Assembly: GCA_949358305.1 (NCBI GenBank)
Contig: OX442314.1
Coordinates: 8,611,060 to 8,675,059, forward strand
Direction: 5' to 3'
Source: Strigamia acuminata
Taxonomy: Eukaryota > Arthropoda > Chilopoda > Geophilomorpha > Linotaeniidae
DNA length: 64,000 nt
Below are positions 31,683-43,535 of the stretch, piece after piece. Numbering within the stretch: the first letter of the stretch is position 1; every line of letters starts with the position of its first letter. The position numbers and the translations under genes are program-made. Below the pieces are notes generated by a model. That model had not been told where the DNA came from. It saw nothing but the letters and a program-made list of their open reading frames with translations, and did not search any database.

Positions 31683-33774
31683 TGCTTGCTTTAGGCGTCA
31701 GCATTCGTCCGAAGGATGCTTCGGTGAGACTCATTATGCCGCTCAAATATTCACTTGGCCTCATTAATTTCTCTGAGGTCTTGTGACGTTCGGCGCTCGT
31801 CTGTAGCCGTTTCTCGTGCGCGTCAGCTTCTTCCGGGGGCAGAGTGGCGTAATACCGCTGTTCTATTTCTAACGTGTTTGTTAGAAGATAGTTACTGACA
31901 TCTTGGTAATCGCCAGTGCGGGGTGCACGCATGTCTAGCAGAATTCTTTGCGAGTGGGCCGATAATCCTCCGTAAAAGATCATCGTAAAACCAGCGGGGT
32001 TTATTTCATACGGCGCTCTCGCAAACAGGAGTTTCGCTCGGGCGTCGTAGTCGGCTAATGTCTCTCCTGGGGCTTGTCGTAGACCACGTAATTTGTTACT
32101 GATCTCGTCTGGAGTCTCGCCGTATCGGAGATCGAAACGGACGAGAAAATCGTCCCAGGTTGGGTTTTTCAGTCCCTGATACCATTCTCGAGCTGACCCC
32201 GTGGTTAACTCCACTAGACCGTGGGTTAGCATGTCGGCGACGGTGGCTTTTGTCGCTTTCTTGATACGCATTACTTCGTCCAGGAAGCGGTCTCCGGCCT
32301 TCCACGAACCGTCAAACCGCGTTTGAATATAGTGTTGCCAGCGGATGTTACCCGTGGCTTCACCGCTTGGTTCGTTGCGAACGCCATATTTGCGCTTAAC
32401 CCTTTCTCCTGCGCGGTTATGCTCGTCGCCTGGATGGCCTAGATCGATTCCTTCTCTTCGGAAAGAGTTCAGCAGGGCTCGGCCTAGCTCAGACATCGTG
32501 TAATGTCGGCCAGATGAGTCCTGAAAGTTCCCTTCCTCCGAACGAGGGTTGGAGCTCCGGGAGGAGCGGTTCGAAGCATTCGGCCGGTTCGACCGGTGCC
32601 CATCGCTGCCTTCTTGACTCCTCCCTGTAGACGGTCGACTCGGATGGTCGTCGTCTGACGAATCGGAGGGCTCGGAGGGATCTCCTTGGGGGTGAAACCT
32701 CGGCCCTCTCGGTGGGGTCTCTCCGCCAGCCTTCTTCTGTTTCGAGCCTCCGGATGGCGGCGGCTCCTCTCCGTCGTTGTTCTCGTAAAAAGAATGCCAT
32801 CTGTTTTCCTCGCTTTCGGGGCGTTCCCGGTTTTTATTTGCGTTTTTCTTTTCGAGTAACGCGTCGATGGCTGCTCCCGTCTCGGATTTTTTTGAGGGGT
32901 GACGGTCTTTTGCTTTTGGGACCGACCCGTCTCTCTTTTGAGATTTCCCCTTTTTCGTCGTTTTTGCCGGCTTCGTTGCATCTTCTCCTGTGTCGGTATC
33001 AGAGCCGCTGGGGGGTTCTGACTTCCGTTTCAGGTTTTCTTCCTTTTTCTTCCTGTCCGAAACGTCTTGTTCGTACTCTTTTTGGAACTTTTCTGTTTCT
33101 TTTTCCCAGTTTTCGGCTTCCCATCTTTTTTGCTCGTCTATTATGGCTTGCTTCTTTGCTTTGTACTCTTCGGTCCATCTGTCTCGTTCCCATTCTTCTT
33201 TCTCTTTTAGAAACTGCTCTTTTTCTTTTCTGGCTTCCTCTTCTCTCAACCTCTCGCGATGTTGTTCTTCCCATTTCTGATGTTGTAAAATGGCTTCTTT
33301 TCGCAACATTTGTAGCTTTTCTGCTTTTCTTTGAGCTACGAGCGCTTGAAATTGGTCCTCGTACTCTTGAGCTTCTCGATGTCGCCCTTCTACTGTTGCG
33401 TTCCATTCTTTTCGAATTTTAGCTTCTCGTTCTTCCCTCATTTTTTGGACTAGTTTCTCTGTTCTCTCGGTGGTTCTTCTCTCGCGTTGCTCCCTTTCTT
33501 CCTCTTCCTTCCAGAGTTCTCGCCGCTCTGCGCTCAGTCTTCGTTGGCGATTAATCGCTTCTTGTCTGGCTTCTTCGCGGGCTTTCTCTCTGGATTCGTG
33601 AAGTGCTCGGTTGGGGTCTGGCGCGAAACCTCCGGTGTCACTGGGCGTTACCTGGGGCATGGGCGTCTCCGCTGCTGGTCTTGCGACCGGCGTCGGGGCT
33701 TGTGCCGCGCAGATAGCGTCCGTGATTAGAGTAATCGATTCCCAGACTGATGTTCCTACTGGAATGTCTATCAT
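31683..33774 (-). CDS. gag: Gypsy Gag, N-terminal part (cut by copia)
   Basis: About 697 codons up to the copia insertion. The first third is a very long Glu/Lys/Arg-rich coiled-coil region (roughly residues 75-250, rich in REEARKEKE-type heptads). A Ser/Pro/Arg-rich region follows. Then comes a retrotransposon-gag-like helical domain (WHQLL-type features such as LTTGSAREWYQGL, LRGLRQAPGETLADYDARAKLL, LLDMRAPRTGDY). The zinc knuckle lies beyond the copia insertion. The start is the ATG at 33774, five bases after the stop of a 54-codon upstream ORF. Confidence 0.85.
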
Positions 33775-33779
33775 CGCTT

Positions 33780-33944
33780 TTAGTTCTGCGCCTTCGCTCT
33801 CCTTTTGTTCGCTCGGGCTTTCGCCTTTGCGGACATTTCAGGGACGGGACCATCCGACCTTAGGTGGTAGTCGGAGGTCCTTTTTCCCTTCTCGGGCATT
33901 CTCTGCTCGGTTTCAGACGCGGATTGTTCGTCTTTGTCTGACAT
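33780..33944 (-). CDS. Upstream ORF before gypsy gag (54 aa)
   Basis: Starts ATGTCAGACAAAGAC and ends TAA five bases before the gag ATG, in another frame. The Lys/Arg/Glu-rich product has no recognised domain. The tight stop-start spacing would suit termination-reinitiation, or this may be the true Gag N-terminus joined by frameshifting. Confidence 0.4.
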   Translation of the reverse strand: MSDKDEQSASETEQRMPEKGKRTSDYHLRSDGPVPEMSAKAKARANKRRAKAQN

Positions 33945-34016
33945 TTTCTTTCGATATTTCTACGATTTGGGTTATCTTATTGAGAGATCACAAGTTCAGA
34001 TTTGAGATTTATTTCT

Positions 34017-34036
34017 AAATCCCGGACGGGCCCCCA
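34017..34036 (-). promoter_or_regulatory. Gypsy primer-binding site, tRNA-Pro
   Basis: Minus strand TGGGGGCCCGTCCGGGATTT begins two bases inside the 5' LTR. It is complementary to the 3' end of tRNA-Pro (…AAATCCCGGACGAGCCCCCA from general knowledge of tRNA-Pro), with about one mismatch. Confidence 0.85.
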
Positions 34037-34038
34037 CG

Positions 34039-34860
34039 TGTCGCGTCCTACTTTGTATAGGTTTAAATAGCGCTAACGTGTAATACTTTACCTGTGATCA
34101 ATTATGCAAATACCCAAATGAATACCAAATGTATGTAAATAAACAGGTAATTTATTCACCAGGCTTTATGCCTTTAAAATACACTCAGTAATAATTCTAG
34201 AGTCGACGTGGTCAGCGTCGAACAAAGGATTTCTCAAGATGGCGTCGTCGATTCCGCGTGGTCGGCGGAACAAAGGCGGCGTCTCGAGTTGTCGTTAATT
34301 CGTCACGGATTCGTCTTCACGGACGCGGTGGAATGCTCTTTCGAGTCTTCTATCCGTGCCTGTTGTCTAGGGTTTGGTTTAGCGTCGCAGAGGCCTCGTC
34401 TAGGAACTTTGGGGTTCCCTACAAAGCACTCGGACACTTACTTCGGCGAATAATCGTCTGGGCGATTATTCTGGGTGATTTCACAAGGGCTATTCTCGTG
34501 CTTTCGCAGGAATGGCTCGCAAGTGACTTCGTGAGAGTTACAGTTTGCACTTTACTCAGCGATCCTCGATCAATCCTAACTTGTAGTTGAAGTTGGCCTG
34601 ACGGTGAGGTAGTTGCTGTGTTCTTGGTGTCGTTTGTGTAAGTTCTGACTTTAGGCGGGAAACACAGCCTTTTATGCAGTGGGGTGAAGGGCCGGCGATC
34701 AACCAATGGGGGCTGACCACCAGCCGCTTCCTCCCCCTCGGGGCACACACCTGCCATGGGGAGGTGGAGCCAACTCGGGGGGGGAACGACTCTTCAATCA
34801 CAGTGACTCAGAGGACAAGTATCCGCCCTGGGGGGACACTTATCCAACTGGGTCACCACA
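34039..34860 (-). repeat. Gypsy 5' LTR (right copy)
   Basis: Near-identical to 16100-16923. The differences seen are ggaatAgctcgc versus ggaatGgctcgc, tatccAccc versus tatccGccc, and two fewer Gs in the G run near the right end. Confidence 0.95.
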
Positions 34861-35315
34861 AAGTCAAAACACTCGAAACATTTTCATTAGGTGCGTGTTT
34901 TCAGTTTATTTCAGTTGGAACTCGTCGTCTTCCACTACATTTGTTTGAAATTAATGCAAAAGAAAAATTTATTCTGGCGGTTATTGCTTTCAACAAATTA
35001 TGGTTCAGTTTGACGATGTTAGCTATCGAATCTGCCATGTTGTATTTCAGTTATAAAAATATAACTTAAATATTTTACTGAATATTTCTAACAGAAAACA
35101 TAACATTTAACACCAAAAAATAAACAAATAAACAAAAAACATTTATAGATTATCTTTTCATCTTTTCTAATTTAAACAACATCGCTTTAGTAATAGAAAC
35201 TGCCATCAGATGGCGAATAAATACACATGATTTACAGTTTACACTTCGATTTGATCTACAGATTTCACCACAACGCATGAAATTTTAAAATTTAAAATCA
35301 ATATGATGGAGGAAC
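34861..35315 (+). repeat. Segmental repeat, partner 53720-54165
   Basis: From 'aagtcaaaacactcg' to 'taaaatcaatatgatgg' this aligns with 53720-54165, including 'ttggaactcgtcgtcttcca' and 'ctgccatcagatggcgaata'. The partner has an additional ~20 bp near 54065. No gene is seen here. Confidence 0.9.
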
Positions 35316-35319
35316 GAGA

Positions 35320-35969
35320 AGGTATATGGAAGTGCTGGATTTCCTCTGAAAAATCATCCTAAACAGGTAGTGCCATTTTGTTTAATTTAGTTTGTTTTGA
35401 TTCACCATTTTAAGTGCTCTTAATTTTGCTCTTTGTTTTATTTTATTTTATTAAAAACGAAATATTTTCTCCGCCATGGCAACACACGGCTTGTGATAGG
35501 TAAACGTGTGGTTGCGGGTTTTAGTGACAGCCGACACTCGCTATCCTAGGTTTTCCCGTCACTGCAAGAGTCACCCCGCGCCATTTGCCGTTGAAAATAT
35601 CGTTTTCCGTTCGTCGTTTTGTCAGATTTGAGGTAGATTGCGTCCTTACTGAAATTACTAATTGTAAACATGATTTTAATTTGATTTATTTTTATTAGTT
35701 GGCTGATATAACCAGGGATTCCTGGTTAATACTGTCATAAGACAGGCTGAAGGTAACCTCGGTCATCCAAGTTGAAATGTAATAAATTGAACTTATCTAC
35801 TAGAATACTCTCAGCAAAGTCTTATTATTTATAAAACCTAATGTTTCACTCCTTTTAATTCCAGAATGTTCATTTTCAATTGATTTTTTGAGCGATAACC
35901 TGCTACCATCAGTGGTATAGTTTGCAAACTGAACATTTTCTGCACTCACTACGGAGTCTCGTTAGTTTT
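35320..35969 (+). repeat. Zinc-finger unit leader, copy B
   Basis: Contains the same ordered blocks as 12440-13090. It starts with a transposase C-terminal nub (gtatatggaagtgctggatttcctc, cf. 12428). It stops at 'gagtctcgttagtttt', where a TIR transposon has inserted; copies A and C continue directly to the ORF. Confidence 0.85.
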
Positions 35970-36299
35970 CACTGCAAAAAAAATTAGATTTTCGTTCATG
36001 AAATATTTTGGAAATATAACTGAAATGCGATATTTCCAAACCCGAAAGTTATATATTCCAAATTGTACAAACATTGAATTTCCAATGTCTTTCCAACACT
36101 GAATGCAACCGTTTCCATACTACTTTTTATAGCATGATATATTATATTTCCAAACAGTTAAACACATATTTCTCAACCTGTAAAGTTAAGATTTCCAAAT
36201 GTGAAATATGAGTTTCCCATCAATAAATAACAACTTTCCAAATATAAAATTTGATATTTCTTTTTTAATAAAAATTCTAAATAAGTTAAATCTCAAAAT

Positions 36300-36505
36300 A
36301 AATCTCATAAAAATAAATCCCTGAAATTTCCATAAAAATTCAATGCATCTTGAAAATATGCAGAGGATTCATTCCTGACTCCTAAATCCTGAATTTGTTT
36401 CTGAATCCTGAATCCTGAATCATAAATTCTGAATTCATAAATCCTGAATCCAATAATCTTGAATTCTGAATTCTTAAATCCTGAATCCAATAATCTTGAA
36501 TCCTG
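36300..36505. repeat. Short tandem 'ctgaatc/ataaatc' repeat
   Basis: Repeated words such as 'cctgaatcctgaatcataaa' and 'ttctgaattcataaatcctg' lie within the left half of the TIR element. This is simple-sequence amplification. Confidence 0.75.
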
Positions 36506-36980
36506 AATATTTAAACCAAGGCTATGATTATAGCCTCAATACAAAAAATTAGCAAAATCAACTGAAGGCAGTGATAGAAACTCGCATTGAAATGATGGTG
36601 TAACAAATTCTAGAATCAAATTAAAATGTTACACTACAAGATTTGTGTCAACTTTTTAATTTATCTAACTCTAACAATAATAATCTAATTATTTGTTGAC
36701 GTACAAAGGATAAAATCAATCCCATATTTAAAAAATATAAATTTTGAATTAGTTTTGAATTATTTTCGCCATCTGGTGATAAACCCATACATTTTACAAG
36801 CTGGAAACTGTAGCCAGCAGGTCGCGGTGACCGTTGCTGGTGGCTGAGCATTGTAGAAAAAGGAGCGGACAAACAGACATCTGAACTAAATCGGAAATTA
36901 GAAACAATAATACGTGAGTTCCGCGGGCAAAATCAAGGTTCTAATCGGGAAAGTGGGATCGGGAGCGAGTAACACTCAAA

Positions 36981-37795
36981 ATGGCGGACGAGCCAGACGT
37001 GACTCGCACCAAGACGACGAATCGGGCTGCTGGCGGAACGAAGAGGCAGGAATCAACGACATCAAACAGTGGGATCGAAAGGCAGGTAGGTGATGAACTT
37101 TATTGGTTGGTTGAACGGACGCAAAACGTTCTTTTATTGCAGGCTTGGAACGGGCAGAACCGAAGAGCGCTGATCGCTCCAGGAGCGAGCGCTCGATATC
37201 GAGCAGACAACGACTCGTGTGTGGCCATTGACGACGAGAAACGGACGCGAGCGAGCCGTTCCCGGTGTCGCCACGGAGTCAGATGAGTTCTAAATTAACG
37301 TCCAGCCAAGGGAATAAAATTAAAAAGGCTCGTTACTCATTTCAGGGAGCAAAGAAGACCCGAAACCCGATTAGCGGCCATTACGAGGCGAAAAACGAGA
37401 CAAGACCGACCCGATCACGGCGCACGACAAGCAGCGAGCGGAACCGGTAAAAACAAAATTAAAATCTGAATCTAGCAAGTAACTTTGTTAAACTAAACAC
37501 TATAATTGCAGGTGTCGGAGCAGACATCGATCGACGGAAAGGCGAAGGCACGAGCGCGAAACTCTGTGCTGTTCTAACGAACAATATGAAAGACGGTAAA
37601 TTTAAAGCAGGTGCGTAATTAATTCGAAAACTGTCACAAACAACTAATTGGTTTGACTACAACTTTTCTATTTTTCCATTCAGAAAATGAGACGAGAATG
37701 TGTTGGAAAGCACATTACTTCAAGAGCGAAAAACAGCTAAAGATTCCAGTTGAGAAAGGATCGCTTGCAACAAAACATAGGATCTTCAGTCATTA
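36981..37795 (+). CDS. Spliced basic-protein gene inside the TIR element, unknown
   Basis: Exon 1 (36981-37085) starts ATGGCGGACGAGCCA in a Kozak-like context and ends AGGCAG|GTAGGT. Exon 2 begins at 37143 after attgcag. The intron is 57 nt, a multiple of three and fully open, so retention would not break the frame. Further exon-like pieces are 37348-37449 (ttcag to ACCG|GTAAAA), 37513-37610 (ttgcag to GCAG|GTGCGT) and from 37684 (cattcag). The product is rich in Arg, Lys, Thr and Ser; I recognise no domain. The exact reading frame through the later exons is unsure. It is probably a captured host gene fragment, or the element's own accessory gene. Confidence 0.5.
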
Positions 37796-38330
37796 ATTTT
37801 CAGGCTTGTAAAATGAATGGAAATACAAATTTCCAAATCTAATTTACATTAACTTTCCATACAATTACAATAATTTGCAACATCATCTTTCAGTGTGGAA
37901 AATTTACAGAAATTTAAATTTCCAAACCTAATTTACAAGAGCTTTCCATACATTTAACAAAAACTTACAACATCATCTTTCAGTGTTGGAAATTTACAGA
38001 AATTCAACTTTCCATAAAATATTTCCCATTTTCTTTCCATTATATTTTCAAACTGGAATTTAGCCAATTTAACTATTAACTTTCCAATGACTTTTTTTTT
38101 TGAAATCTAAAATTTTTTGCAGTGTTTTTAATAAACAAAATGAAGAGAAAACAACTGCGTTACGATTGCAATCTGTGTGATTCTACGTGTTCACGTTATT
38201 CAAGTTTGAAGAACCACATGCTTATACATACTGGTGAAAAGCCCTTCAAGTGCCAGGTGTGTTCAATGCCTTTTATAGCTAAAAGCACGTTAGTTGTCCA
38301 CGTGCGAACTCACACGGGAGAAAAACCATT

Positions 38331-40252
38331 ATGACGGTTTACAATGGCTATAAATGCCTATTTTCTATCAAGAAAGCGCTGTTGCGCCAATATGATGGTA
38401 TTTTTACAATATTCTGTGTAAAACTGATAAATGTCTAGAATAAAGTCATTTATGATGTTTCAAATACAAAGATGTTCGTTTATTAAGAATAAACACTAAT
38501 TTCCACATGATACTAAAGTATCACGGCATAATTACGAAGATTCGTCTGCTAAAACCCGCATTTGTCAATGCTCCATATTGCCACTAGATGGCGCGATCGC
38601 AATTAGCGATAAATTCGAATACGAACTTGAAAACCTCATGATTAAATATAAACGTATATTTAATCAAGTGAATAAATTGTGTTAAATATTAATATAAATA
38701 TATATTAAATATCTGACATTGTTAAATACAATGTAACTTCCATTTCTGCGGGACAGAATGTTTAGCGATCAATCGGTCAACCGATCAATCTGATTGGTGG
38801 AACCCATTTCCGGTCCTGGGTATCCAGTTCCGGTTGTAACAAGGATTAGCATAATTTGCATAAATGCTCCTCCGTATCCACTTCCGGTGATACGGGATTG
38901 GAGGGATTCGTGGAACCCATGTTCCAATTGGATGACTGGATTAATCCTTAAATCCAGTCAGGTTATATAAACCCAAACAATCGGCCATTCCGCAGCTCTG
39001 TTTGATTATTTTCTGTTTGGTATTGTTACTTAAGAAATATGATTCGTTGTTCACGTAAAAAAACCTTTTGGTTCTTTGTTGATTTATTCGCAAAGAACCG
39101 TTGCATGATTCTACAGAATCATGCCACCGCCGGCAATTGAAGTCGAAGTGCTGGGATCATTATGTTGCATAAATGTTACAGTTTACGGTTGCGACGCCGA
39201 AGGAGAACCCGCCGTTGTGCAATTCAGTATCCTCCGGACAGGACCAAGTTGTCTTTTTCGGTATGAACGTATTCCGTTACCACGAGTAGCATCGGTATTG
39301 TTGAGAATCGGTTCCTTCACCTGATGGTGCCAAAGCAGTCTGTTTTACAGTAACCACGAGTAGCACCAAGTGTTTGGCAAGCTGATTCTCATGGTATTCG
39401 ATGCCAAAGCAGTCGGTCTATTATTAGTACCGCGAGAGATAAAACTGCTGTGCGGAGCCGCGAGCTATCGACCCCTGTGTACGTGGTACCGTCAACCACT
39501 CGATGGACGACCGTGCTGCGACGCCAGGGACGCTTGATACCGTTCTGCATGGCAAGGCGTATATTCTTTCGACGGCAATTGTGTGTTGCGACGGGAAGCC
39601 TAATCTTCATTTTATTTATAACAGCTAAATATTAACTTGGCGACAAGTTGATTAACCAAGTCAGAAGACTTAATTACGATCACGATTACATCAAAGACGC
39701 AAATGTAACTGATAAGTTGATGACAACTTATCCACAAAAATATCTAAATAAGAATTCACAACGATATGAATTAAATATAATTCATAAGCGGAATATTGAT
39801 AAGTAAATGAATACATTTACTTACACCAATATCCTCCCAAAGTTGTGGCGGTGCAGACAAAGTCAACCGCAATGCTCAGATCATTCGATTTATCGACGTG
39901 CGATAATTTACACAGCGAACCAAGGAAACCAGCGAAGCCATATCGGACTCCAGGACACAGCCATCCGGCTTAGATGACATCTGTAAACCAGGTCGAGCGA
40001 TGGGGAAACCGCTCCCTTATCCCAGACACGTAATGATATTATTTTAGGACCAATTGGCCTATGCTTTGTATAGTTTAATAGTCAGTTAACTTGCCAAATG
40101 TTGGCATTAGTCTTATGTATAATTTAGCTCACTGCATATTGTTTGCCAACAATAAATTGTCTTGTATTTATCTCGTATTGTATTCACTGTTATTTATCGC
40201 GATCTCTTCCCGGTACCATTGTTAAATGGGAGTTGTGGTCGTCACCGTCACA
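38331..40252 (+). repeat. 5' LTR, 1,922 bp
   Basis: A TATA box (ttatataaac) at 38963-38971 suggests U3 is about 650 bp and R starts near 38995. aataaa at 40151-40156 suggests R ends near 40175, giving an unusually long R of ~1.2 kb. A 67-codon ORF at 39121 is inside R and has no homology. Confidence 0.9.
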
Positions 40253-40870
40253 CGTGGAGGTCCCACCGAGATTAGGTTGCAATTAAATTCGATTGAATTG
40301 CAACAGTGAATATTGGAGATAAATATTTAACAAAAAGATTTAAGTTAAAAATAGACAGATTAAATTTTCAGTTTATATTTCCATGTGAAGAAGTTAAACT
40401 GATGAAATAGAAATACGTAGTAGATTTTCCTTCATTATTTTCGTTTGAAGATTTTAGGGATTTCAAAGACTACCACCTAATCTCACACGTGGAGGTCCCA
40501 CCGAGATTAGGTTGCAATTAAATTCGATAGAATTGTAAAAGTGAATTTTGAGATAAATATTTAACTAAAAGATTTAGTTAAAAAACAGACAAGTTTCAAA
40601 CCATGTTTATTTTCTTGAGAAACACCAAAACAGTCCTTTAACTAGGAATTTCGGAAGTTATAGACCTATCACACGATCACTGAAATAGGTTGCAAATTAA
40701 TTCGATCGAATTGCAAAAGCGAATCTTGAATCCGATATTAACTAAAAAATTTTAGTTAAAACAGACAAATAGATTTTCAGTTTATATTTTCATGTGAAAA
40801 GTTAAACTGACGAAATGGAAACGTTTAGTGAACTCTCTTTACTATTTTCGTTCGACAATTTAAGGAATAC
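40251..40870 (+). repeat. Three ~235-bp tandem repeats, each headed by the PBS region
   Basis: Repeats begin at 40251 and 40485 with 'cacacgtggaggtcccaccg' and 'attaggttgcaattaaattc', and near 40671 with a degenerated head ('cacacgatcactgaaatagg'). Each continues with 'agataaatatttaac' or similar, then 'agttaaactgatgaaat'-like words. The first two keep the complete tRNA-Gln-complementary 18-mer; the third has lost it. Confidence 0.85.
40255..40272 (+). promoter_or_regulatory. Primer-binding site, tRNA-Gln
   Basis: TGGAGGTCCCACCGAGAT is complementary to the 3' 18 nt of insect-type tRNA-Gln (ending ATCTCGGTGGGACCTCCA). It starts two bases after the LTR. The same 18-mer recurs at about 40490-40507 in a tandem repeat. 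Confidence 0.85.
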
Positions 40871-43420
40871 GAAGTATTTTAAATAAGAAATCAAAAAAGT
40901 TTCGAGTGAAATAAGAATACAGATATTTTTTTCGAAGTTTGTTTTATTTCGAAAAGCTAAAAACATACAAGTTTAGAAGGCGGACTTCTTACGAATTTAT
41001 CTTTCCACCTGAAAAGTTAAAACGAAGAAAACACCGCAACTATTTGGAAATATTTACAAGAAATTAAGTTTCTTGTAACTGTACGTCGACACCGATAGCC
41101 AGCGACCACGCGCCATAGCAATACGCGTCGATCTCCGTATCAAACGCAGCAGGGAAGCTACTCAAACCTTCAACGCAAGGTGCGAACGAATGCTTGGAAA
41201 TTATGGCGGACAACAGATAAAAGACAGCAGAGAAATGTTACAGAAGGTTCGTAGAGATTTATTTAAGTGTCGCGAACTAATTTTTCCACTGCCATCGGTA
41301 CCAAAGATAATTTAGTTGTTGGAGAAAAACAACACACTCCATTTCGCAGAAAAGATTTGCAAATCGAAATGAATATTACCTTTATTTGAAGGAATTAACT
41401 ATTTTCACAAAAAGGAAAATTTTTCCTTCGGGACAATGGAAATTAAGAAAATATAAAATGGCGGCGAATGAAGTTGCCGACCACGTAGAATAGTATTTTT
41501 TACATTGAAAGTTACGAATCACGATAAACGCTTTCCCTCGGAAAAGTAAAAGGATTTCATTCAATCTTTCCTTTCGGAAATTTAACAGTGTTTTAAGTTT
41601 CCAACGATATTTGGGTCTCCCAAATTTTGAGAATTTCTAAATGAAATTTAGCTGTTTGAAAAACAACGAATATTTTTAGTAATCTAATCGGACATTTTCC
41701 CACATGATTTCTTAAAACCGGAATAACAAATCCATTTGTGGCTATGAACTTTGCCACATGAAATATTTACGGAGCGAATATTTTTTGATTGGATTGAAGC
41801 TTTAAAATCAGATAGCTGATTTAAACGAAGAAAATAAGTTTCAAAGTAATTATTTTTCTTTCGGAAAAATCAAATAAATCACCGCTGATGAAAAGTTGTA
41901 TTTTTCCATTCGAAAAAACTAAGAATTGCACAAGATTTATCTTCTATTTTGAACATAGATTTTATTCGGAAAAGGAAAGATTCTAGATACATTATTTTTC
42001 TCTAAAAATTAAGAATTTAGTCAATTTTCCTAAAGGTTAATGGAATGTCATCATATATTTCGTTCGTAATTTACGTGTTAAAGTTTAATCAGAAAAACGA
42101 TTGAATATGTTTTATTTGCGATAAGTAAAAGAAAGGTTCTTTAAAAATGGAATTTCGATGCAAATCCCACAGTAAAGGGAATGTTATGTGTGAGCAATTA
42201 ACGAAAAGTTGGAATAACTTCATTTTATTTCATTCAAAAGTAGTTGTGAAAAATCAATTTCAAATATTTTTCAAAGAAAAATTATTTTTATCGGAAAAAA
42301 GTAATTTACATGTCCTCGCGCGGACCGAGTAGTAAACTGCTTAATTGTGACATCGATACTGTTATTGTGTCACGTGTTATACGGAATTCCAAACCAGTGA
42401 ATTACGAATTTTGGCGCGATAGGAATAGAAGTTTGACAGTGAAAGTTCTCCAGATTTGTCTTTTCATTTGAAAAGTTCAAATTGAGGAAATGCTGCAGCA
42501 GATGAAGGTATTTACGACAATTGAGATTTAAATATTCTTTCATTCAAAAGATAAAAGATCTCTGCAAAAACATCTCGTTATTAGAGATAAGGGGGACGAA
42601 AATTATTAAAACGAATAATCAAAGACACGTCCTTCGTAAATATCGCAAAGGAATAACTAATTGTGAAAACAATTGTCCGCTCAGGAAAAGTGGAATTTAG
42701 CTAGATATTTTCTTTCGAAAAATCAAAGCAATTGTCATCAAAAAAGAAAGATTTGATGAATAATTTTTACCCAAAAGTCTAAAGGATTGTCGAATAGTTT
42801 TCTCCCGAAAAACAAGTACACATTTGTACCAATAACTTTATCGTTTAAAGTAAAATTTCGAATATTTTCTTTTGGAAGATTAGAGAATTAGATAATTTTT
42901 CTCGCAAAACAAATTTAAAGAATTTTAACGAATTTTTATTTGTTAAAAAAATTTGTTAAAAAAGGGGGAGATGGATGGTGAAAATTTATTTTTTCACACT
43001 CGAAAAATGGAATTTAAACCCGAAAAAGTAAAGACTTGGTCAAATTATTCTTCCTATTGGAAATGAATACACAATGTTGGGAATCGAAAATAGATTTCAA
43101 TTACAAAGGAATGATTATTTGAACGATAATTGAATAAGAATAAGAAAAATTGAGAGTTTGAGAAAACTTTATTAAAAGTTGTGGTTGTAACGATATCACA
43201 CACTAACGGAATAATTAAAAGAAAAATATTTTTTGAAGAAAAGTTATTTAATTATTTGGATTGGTAAAAATCCCAAAGTTCAAGAAGATTGAAGTAAGTT
43301 TATTTTATTTTCATTTGAAAAATACAATATTTTACGAATGTCTTCCCGAAGGAATTTTATTTTATCGGTAAAATTGAATCTCGAAGGGAACGGACTTAGT
43401 AGAGAACTACTAAATAGATG
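40871..43420. other. Interior of the LTR element, no gene
   Basis: AT-rich, with dozens of loosely repeated words of the type 'ttttcnttcgaaaa', each a small dyad, plus G-runs in a purine context (aagggggac) near 42590 and 42962. Short ORFs (e.g. 42147-42332) look fortuitous. Confidence 0.6.
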
Positions 43421-43455
43421 TAACGTCCTTTATACCATTGGCCGACACTAACATC

Positions 43456-43535
43456 CGCCAATCAGAAGTTGGGAGATCTAGGGATCCCCAGCCCCCTGCT
43501 ATTAAAGGAGGACCAGATCAGATACTGATCATTCG
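43456..43535 (+). promoter_or_regulatory. Candidate internal RNA polymerase II core promoter
   Basis: gccaatcag (CCAAT-like) at 43457-43465, ctattaaagg (TATA-like) at 43498-43507, and tcattc (initiator-like) at 43529-43534. The TATA-to-initiator distance is about 31 nt and CCAAT lies about -70. The local GC content is sharply higher than the surroundings. It would drive the ORF at 43777 with a ~245 nt leader. Confidence 0.55.

Larger units (their letters stand above)
16100..34860 (-). mobile_element. Ty3/gypsy LTR retrotransposon (18.8 kb including nested copia)
   Basis: The element is flanked by TG...CA LTRs at 16100-16923 (824 bp) and 34039-34860 (822 bp). These differ only by about two substitutions and a 2-base G-run indel, so the insertion is young. 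The target duplication is AAGT, confirmed by an uninterrupted paralogue at 53720-53735. The element reads leftward: tRNA-Pro PBS, short uORF, gag, a frameshift site, pol, then a large spliced third ORF and a purine tract. A Ty1/copia element sits inside gag. Without it the gypsy element is about 12.5 kb. Confidence 0.95.
35970..38124 (+). mobile_element. TIR DNA transposon (CACTGCAAAAA ends) carrying a spliced gene
   Basis: Left end cactgcaaaaaaaattagat; right end, in complement, cactgcaaaaaattttagat. Comparison with zinc-finger copies A and C shows exactly this 2,155-bp segment is extra, with a TTTT target duplication (35966-35969, 38125-38128). Subterminal regions hold repeated 'atttccaaa' and 'ctttccat' words on both sides. 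CACTG-type ends with 4-bp duplications recall Chapaev-type elements, but no transposase is present, so the class is a guess. An unrelated multi-exon gene lies in the centre. Confidence 0.85.

Noticed and set aside
39121-39324. 67-aa ORF inside the 5' LTR, repeated at 46645
   Set aside because: Identical in both LTRs only because the LTRs are identical; no domain, and it lies in the probable R region.
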